The translations under genes and the position numbers were made by a program. A stretch of DNA of 8,744 nt from contig JADKFD010000110.1 in assembly GCA_016717705.1 (NCBI GenBank), positions 1-8,744 of the forward strand. The letters are read 5' to 3'. The notes below the pieces were generated by a model. The model was not told the DNA's origin. It was given only the letters and a program-made list of their open reading frames with translations, and searched no databases. Shown here piece after piece: positions 6,151-8,744 of the stretch. Each line of letters opens with the position of its first letter. The first letter of the stretch is position 1. Source of the DNA: Rhodanobacteraceae bacterium. Its GTDB lineage: Bacteria > Pseudomonadota > Gammaproteobacteria > Xanthomonadales > SZUA-5.

Positions 6151-6993
6151 TCACGCCGGTCCCAACACATCCTCATCAAACGGCCGCGCCTTCACTGCGC
6201 GATCGAGCAGCACCAGGGTCTCCAGCAGCGATTCCATGTGCTGCAGCGGCCAGGCGTTCGGGCCATCGGACAAGGCATTGGCGGGATCCGGATGAGTTTC
6301 CATGAACAGTCCGGAGACGCCGACGGCCACCGCCGCCCGCGCCAGCGCCGGCACGAACTCGCGCTGACCACCGGAACTGCTGCCCTGCCCGCCCGGCAAC
6401 TGCACCGAATGGGTGGCATCGAACACCACCGGCGCGCGGGTTTCGCGCATCACCACCAGCGAGCGCATGTCGGAGACCAGATTGTTGTAGCCGAAACTGG
6501 CGCCGCGCTCGCACACCATGATGTCGTTGTTGCCGACGTCGCGCGCCTTCTGCACCACGTTTTTCATGTCCCAAGGCGCCAGGAACTGGCCTTTCTTGAT
6601 GTTGACCGGCTTGCCGGCACGCGCCACGTTCTGGATGAAATCCGTCTGCCGGCAGAGGAAAGCCGGCGTCTGCAGCACATCGACCACGCTGGCGACCTCA
6701 TGCATCGGCGTGTACTCATGCACGTCCGTCAGCACCGGCACACCGATCTGGCGCTTGACCTCAGCCAGCACCTTCAGCCCCTCCTCCATGCCCGGTCCAC
6801 GAAAACTGGTGCCGGACGAGCGATTGGCCTTGTCGAAGCTGGATTTGAAGATGAACGGGATGCAAAGGCGCGTGGTGATTTCCTTGAGCTGGCCGGCGAC
6901 ATCGAGCTGCAATTGCATCGACTCGATGACGCAGGGGCCGGCGATCAGGAAAAAAGGTCGGTCGAGGCCGATCGGGAAACCGCAAAGATTCAT
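6151..6993 (-). CDS. kdsA: 3-deoxy-8-phosphooctulonate synthase (Kdo-8-P synthase), metal-dependent type
   Basis: Condenses phosphoenolpyruvate with arabinose 5-phosphate to make Kdo-8-phosphate, the precursor of the LPS inner-core sugar Kdo; cytoplasmic TIM-barrel enzyme. The 280-residue product has GPCVIES (19-25), KSSFDKANRSS (50-60), PVLTDVHE (86-93), CERGASFGYNNLVSDMR (161-177), FDATHSVQLPGG (191-202) and METHPDPANALSDGPN (231-246). Cys21 replaces the Asn of the E. coli enzyme. With His195, Glu232 and Asp243 it forms the metal site of the Aquifex aeolicus-type enzyme (Cys11, His185, Glu222, Asp233), each shifted by exactly ten residues, so metal dependence is predicted. The start at 6993 fits the family N-terminus. 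It lies 135 bases after pyrG across a REP pair, so it may have its own promoter. Confidence 0.97.
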   Translation of the reverse strand: MNLCGFPIGLDRPFFLIAGPCVIESMQLQLDVAGQLKEITTRLCIPFIFKSSFDKANRSSGTSFRGPGMEEGLKVLAEVKRQIGVPVLTDVHEYTPMHEVASVVDVLQTPAFLCRQTDFIQNVARAGKPVNIKKGQFLAPWDMKNVVQKARDVGNNDIMVCERGASFGYNNLVSDMRSLVVMRETRAPVVFDATHSVQLPGGQGSSSGGQREFVPALARAAVAVGVSGLFMETHPDPANALSDGPNAWPLQHMESLLETLVLLDRAVKARPFDEDVLGPA

Positions 6994-7036
6994 GGGTTGA
7001 GCTCGGAATTTGGGGTAACGAAAGCGCGTTGAGACA

Positions 7037-7112
7037 CATCGCGCGCAAGCGCGCTCCTACAAACTTGCCGAAAGTCCACGCAGGAATTGTAGGAGCGCGC
7101 TCGCGCGCGATG
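7037..7112. repeat. Inverted pair of GTAG-type REP elements
   Basis: Two 26-base units, 7037-7062 and 7087-7112, are inverted copies that match at 25 of 26 positions, separated by 24 bases. Each carries the REP head GTAGGAG followed by a self-complementary GCGCGC...GCGCGC hairpin; the left unit reads GTAG on the minus strand and the right unit on the plus strand, so the heads face inwards. This is the BIME-like arrangement seen in Pseudomonas and Xanthomonadales, where such repeats are moved by RAYT transposases. Together they could fold as one long stem in the pyrG 3' region and act as a terminator or RNA stabiliser, which is inference. Confidence 0.85.
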
Positions 7113-7128
7113 CATTCCCAACGGGCCC

Positions 7129-8744
<1,616 letters not shown>

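Overview
The window is GC-rich, and every gene I can support lies on the minus strand. The gene set and order (pyrG-kdsA-eno-ftsB-ispD-ispF-truD) match the core-genome layout of Gammaproteobacteria. The Cys-containing KdsA, the GICYGMQ glutaminase motif of PyrG, the FtsB sequence and a GTAG-type REP pair point to Xanthomonadales (Lysobacterales) or a close relative. That placement is inference from protein character, not a search result.

Layout in the direction of transcription (right to left): pyrG lacks its first ~16 codons (8744-7129). A 135-bp spacer with an inverted REP pair follows, then kdsA (6993-6151). Next come a 46-codon coiled-coil ORF (6096-5956), a 272-bp spacer with GC-rich hairpins and no gene, and eno (5683-4399, interrupted by a +1 frameshift). 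ftsB (4383-4066), ispD (4040-3336), ispF (3339-2842) and truD (2845-1787) are packed tightly; ispD/ispF and ispF/truD each overlap as ATGA. After 55 bp comes a second unit: a DUF47 PhoU-like gene (1731-1107, also frameshifted) and a PiT-family phosphate transporter (1098 to the window edge).

Functionally the first block is housekeeping: CTP synthesis, Kdo-8-phosphate for LPS (CTP is later used to activate Kdo), enolase, a divisome protein, two MEP isoprenoid steps (IspD also consumes CTP) and a tRNA pseudouridine synthase. The second block is low-affinity phosphate uptake with its usual DUF47 partner.

I found no convincing undescribed system. The points most worth a second look are two frameshifts in otherwise intact conserved genes (sequence error is the simplest explanation), the REP pair, the small coiled-coil ORF, and a weak Pho-box-like site ahead of the phosphate genes. 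The long plus-strand open frames are antisense shadows of GC-rich genes.
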